Below, piece after piece: positions 61,188-64,000 of a stretch of 64,000 nt of DNA; the first letter of the stretch is position 1; every line of letters begins with the position of its first letter. The notes beneath the pieces were generated by a model. The model did no database searches. It was not told the origin of the DNA and saw only the letters and a list, made by a program, of their open reading frames with translations. Source of the stretch: Candidatus Competibacteraceae bacterium (GTDB lineage Bacteria > Pseudomonadota > Gammaproteobacteria > Competibacterales > Competibacteraceae); contig JAPUDV010000063.1 in assembly GCA_027492875.1 (NCBI GenBank), forward strand, positions 1-64,000. Reading direction: 5' to 3'. A program made the position numbers and the translations under genes.

Positions 61188-61233
61188 TCATCGTGCCCCG
61201 CGCGCCGGATTTCTCCACCGTTTTGCCTGGTCC

Positions 61234-62262
61234 ATGACCCCACCGTTCACCATCGCCCTGGATGGCATGGGCGGCGATGTCGGTCCCGACATGGTCGTGC
61301 CCGCCGCTTTGCGCGCGCTCGAGACCGCTGGCGATTCGCTGCGCCTGATCCTGGTCGGGCAGGAGGATGTGCTATTAGCCGCGTTGCACGGGTTCAAGGC
61401 CGGGGGTCATCCTCAAATCGTCATCCGCCACGCTTCGCAACTGGTGAGCATGGGCGAGTCGCCCGCCCAGGCCCTGCGCGTCAAGAAAGACTCCTCGATG
61501 CGAGTGGCGATCAACCTGGTCAAGCAGGGCGAAGCCGACGCCTGCGTCAGCGCCGGCAACACCGGCGCGCTGATGGCGACCGCCCGTTTCGTGCTCAAGA
61601 CCCTGCCCGGCATCGACCGCCCCGCCATCTGCACCACGCTGCCGACCGTGCGCGGCCAGACCCGGATGCTGGACTTGGGCGCCAACGTCGACAGCAAGGC
61701 CGAGCACCTGCTGCAATTCGCGGTGATGGGTTCGGTGCTGGCGGCGGTCAACGGCATCGAACGGCCGCGAGTCGCTCTGCTGAATATCGGCGAGGAAGAC
61801 ATCAAGGGCAACGAACAGGTCAGGGAAGCCGCCCGGCTGCTGGCGGCCAGCGACCTCAATTACATCGGTTTCGTGGAAGGCGACGGCATCTATATGGAGG
61901 ATGTGGACGTGGTGGTCTGCGATGGCTTCGTCGGCAATGTCGCACTCAAGAGTAGCGAGGGTGTGGCCCGGTTGATCCGCCATTACATGACCCAGGAATT
62001 CAAGCGAAACCTGCTGACCCGCTTGGCCGGGCTGGTCGCCCTGCCGGTGCTGCGCGCCTTTAGCCGCCGGATCGATCCCCGCCGTTATAACGGCGCCAGT
62101 TTGCTCGGTTTGCAGGGTATCGTGATCAAGAGCCACGGTGGCGCCGACGCCCTGGCGTTCGCCAACGCCATCCAGGTGGCGATGCTGGAAGTCGAGCAGG
62201 CGGTGCCGCGGCGCATCGATGCCCATCTGGCCGTCCTTCACGCCGCGAGGCAAGCGCTTTGA
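61234..62262 (+). CDS. plsX: Phosphate acyltransferase PlsX
   Basis: PlsX converts acyl-ACP to acyl-phosphate for phospholipid synthesis. The 342-residue protein begins [20 protein letters not shown] and has [31 protein letters not shown]-like [20 protein letters not shown] and [18 protein letters not shown]. Its stop overlaps the TTG start of fabH. Confidence 0.96.
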   Translation: MTPPFTIALDGMGGDVGPDMVVPAALRALETAGDSLRLILVGQEDVLLAALHGFKAGGHPQIVIRHASQLVSMGESPAQALRVKKDSSMRVAINLVKQGEADACVSAGNTGALMATARFVLKTLPGIDRPAICTTLPTVRGQTRMLDLGANVDSKAEHLLQFAVMGSVLAAVNGIERPRVALLNIGEEDIKGNEQVREAARLLAASDLNYIGFVEGDGIYMEDVDVVVCDGFVGNVALKSSEGVARLIRHYMTQEFKRNLLTRLAGLVALPVLRAFSRRIDPRRYNGASLLGLQGIVIKSHGGADALAFANAIQVAMLEVEQAVPRRIDAHLAVLHAARQAL

Positions 62263-63227
62263 ATCACGCCAGAATCATCGGAACCGGCGGCTATCTGCCG
62301 GAAAAGGTGCTGACCAACGCCGATCTCGAACAGATGATCGAGACCACGGCGGACTGGATCGTCGAGCGAACCGGCGTCGAAGCGCGCCATATCGCTGCCC
62401 CTGGAGAGACCACCTGCGACTTGGCCGAGCACGCTTCCCGCCGCGCGCTGGAGGCCGCCGGCATCGAGGCGCGCGATATCGACCTGATCGTGCTGGGCAC
62501 CACTACGCCCGATCATGTGTTTCCCAGCGTCGCCACGCAGTTGCAGCATCGGCTGGGTTGCCACGGGGGTCCCGCCTTCGACGTGCAGGCGGTTTGCACC
62601 GGTTTCGTTTACGCTTTGGATATCGCCCGGCGGTTTATTGCCACCGGCGCGGCGCGGCGGGCGCTGGTGGTGGGGGCGGACACCTTCACCCGCATCATCG
62701 ACTGGCAGGATCGTGGCACCTGTATCCTGTTCGGCGACGGCGCCGGCGCAGTGGTGCTGGAGGCCGCGGACGAACCGGGGATCATCGACAGCCGGCTGCA
62801 CGCCGACGGCCGCTACAAGGAGCTGTTGTGGGTGCCGGCCGGCGTATCCAGCGGTTACGACCAGACTCGACGGAACGCCGCTTTCGTGGAGATGCGCGGC
62901 AGCGAAGTCTTCAAGGTGGCGGTTCACACCCTGAAGGAAATCGCCGAACAAATTTTGACCGCCAACGGCATGACGGTCGCCGACGTCAACTGGCTGATCC
63001 CCCATCAGGCCAACCGCCGTATCCTGGCGGCTACCGCCAAGCGGCTGGGCTTGCCCGAAGCGCGGATGGTGGATTGCGTGCGCCTGCACGGCAACACTTC
63101 GGCGGCCTCGGTGCCGCTGGCGCTGGACGTGGCGGTGCGCGACGGTCGCATCCAGCGCGGTGATATCCTGCTGCTGGAAGGTTTCGGTGGCGGGTTCACC
63201 TGGGGCGCGGTCCTGCTGAAGTATTGA
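62259..63227 (+). CDS. fabH: 3-oxoacyl-ACP synthase III (KAS III)
   Basis: FabH starts fatty acid synthesis by condensing acetyl-CoA with malonyl-ACP. The 322-residue protein has the Cys-His-Asn triad: Cys113 in [11 protein letters not shown], His in [12 protein letters not shown] and Asn in [14 protein letters not shown]. The start is TTG overlapping the plsX stop (TTGA), implying coupling. Confidence 0.96.
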   Translation: MNHARIIGTGGYLPEKVLTNADLEQMIETTADWIVERTGVEARHIAAPGETTCDLAEHASRRALEAAGIEARDIDLIVLGTTTPDHVFPSVATQLQHRLGCHGGPAFDVQAVCTGFVYALDIARRFIATGAARRALVVGADTFTRIIDWQDRGTCILFGDGAGAVVLEAADEPGIIDSRLHADGRYKELLWVPAGVSSGYDQTRRNAAFVEMRGSEVFKVAVHTLKEIAEQILTANGMTVADVNWLIPHQANRRILAATAKRLGLPEARMVDCVRLHGNTSAASVPLALDVAVRDGRIQRGDILLLEGFGGGFTWGAVLLKY

Positions 63228-63246
63228 ACGCGAAGGAGAATTCACG

Positions 63247-63993
63247 ATGACGACGCTGGATGGCGAAATCGCCTTGGTGACCGGCGCCAGCCGCGGCATC
63301 GGCCAGGCCGTCGCCCGCGAACTGGGGCGCAGAGGCGCGACCGTGATCGGCACCGCGACCACGCAAGCCGGCGCCGAGGTGATCGATCAGGATTTGCGCG
63401 ATCTTGACATCAGGGGGCGCGGCCTGTGCCTGGACGTTACCGACCCGGCAGCCGTGGACGCGGCGCTCAAGACGGTGGTTCAGGAATTTGGCGCTCCGAC
63501 CATCCTGGTCAACAACGCCGGCATCACGCGCGACAACTTATTGCTGCGGATGAAGGAAGACGAATGGACGAGCGTCCTCAACACCGATCTGACTTCGGTT
63601 TACCGGCTGAGCAAGGCGGTGTTGCGGGGGATGATGAAAGCCCAGCGTGGGCGCATCATCAACATCACCTCGGTGGTCGGCGTCACCGGCAGCGCCGGGC
63701 AAGCCAATTACGCTGCGGCTAAAGCAGGTATCATCGGTTTCACCAAGTCGCTGGCGCGCGAGGTCGGCTCCCGCAACATCACCGTCAACGCCGTGGCGCC
63801 GGGCTTGATCGATACCGACATGACCCGTGCGTTGCCGGAAGCGCAGCGTCGGGCCCTGGTGGAGTCGATTCCGCTGCAACGGCCGGGCGAGCCGCGAGAC
63901 GTCGCCCATGCGGTGGCGTTTCTGGCGTCGGCGGACGCGGACTACGTCACGGGAGCGACCCTGCATGTCAACGGTGGGATGTACATGGCCTAG
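63247..63993 (+). CDS. fabG: 3-oxoacyl-ACP reductase FabG
   Basis: The 248-residue NADPH-dependent SDR reduces 3-oxoacyl-ACP in fatty acid elongation. It shows TGASRGIGQ (12-20), NNAGITRDNL (89-98), Ser142, Tyr155 and Lys159 in YAAAK, and the end DYVTGATLHVNGGMYM. An AAGGAGAATTCACG site precedes the ATG. fabD, normally between fabH and fabG, is missing; the gap is only 19 bp. acpP is expected just beyond the window. Confidence 0.96.
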   Translation: MTTLDGEIALVTGASRGIGQAVARELGRRGATVIGTATTQAGAEVIDQDLRDLDIRGRGLCLDVTDPAAVDAALKTVVQEFGAPTILVNNAGITRDNLLLRMKEDEWTSVLNTDLTSVYRLSKAVLRGMMKAQRGRIINITSVVGVTGSAGQANYAAAKAGIIGFTKSLAREVGSRNITVNAVAPGLIDTDMTRALPEAQRRALVESIPLQRPGEPRDVAHAVAFLASADADYVTGATLHVNGGMYMA

Positions 63994-64000
63994 TCGTTGC

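Overview
The window is a high-GC chromosomal segment from a gammaproteobacterium. The evidence is a set of gene orders typical of that class: gyrA-pheA-hisC-tyrA-aroA-cmk-rpsA-ihfB-lapA-lapB, lolC-lolD-comEC-exbB-exbD-lpxK-ycaR-kdsB, rne divergent from rluC, and yceD-rpmF-plsX-fabH-fabG. A long stretch of storage-lipid genes and an exosortase H pair suggest an environmental, PHA- or wax-ester-accumulating lineage such as the Competibacter group. That placement is inference, because no rRNA gene is present.

Positions 1-3000 are an accessory region. The first 1.4 kb is clearly AT-rich. It holds the 3' part of an acyltransferase-3 membrane protein, a HicB-like antitoxin cut short by a 26-bp sequence that recurs 184 bp further on, and a fragment of an IS630-type transposase. 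Next come a conserved protein of unknown function followed by an attC-like folded site (integron-cassette signature), and an orphan protein resembling the N-terminal lyase domain of class III/IV lanthipeptide synthetases.

Positions 3.0-24.5 kb are rich in acyl-CoA and storage-lipid metabolism. On the minus strand lie malonyl-CoA decarboxylase, an acyl-CoA dehydrogenase and both ETF subunits. Then come a PhaJ-like enoyl-CoA hydratase, a two-domain fatty acyl-CoA reductase, an acyl-CoA-binding protein, a wax ester synthase/DGAT, a phasin-like protein, a patatin-like lipase, a PhaD-like TetR regulator divergent from an acyl-CoA ligase, and an alpha/beta hydrolase. Together they could run fatty acid to acyl-CoA to fatty alcohol to wax ester or triacylglycerol, with beta-oxidation and (R)-3-hydroxyacyl-CoA supply alongside. 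Embedded in this block are a small ORF-PP2C phosphatase-Ser/Thr kinase signalling operon and a peroxiredoxin.

Positions 24.5-33 kb carry xseA, bluB, guaBA-tadA, a membrane-anchored coiled-coil protein, tRNA-Ser(CGA) and exosortase H with its partner membrane protein.

Positions 33-64 kb are mostly housekeeping: gyrA, aromatic amino acid synthesis, cmk/rpsA/ihfB, LPS assembly control (lapAB), a ComEA-like protein with a perfect 72-bp tandem repeat, lipoprotein sorting, DNA uptake, ExbBD, lipid A/KDO synthesis, RNase E, RluC, SppA, Maf and the start of the fab cluster. Several expected genes are missing from conserved positions: serC after gyrA, a second Lol permease, msbA before lpxK, and fabD between fabH and fabG.
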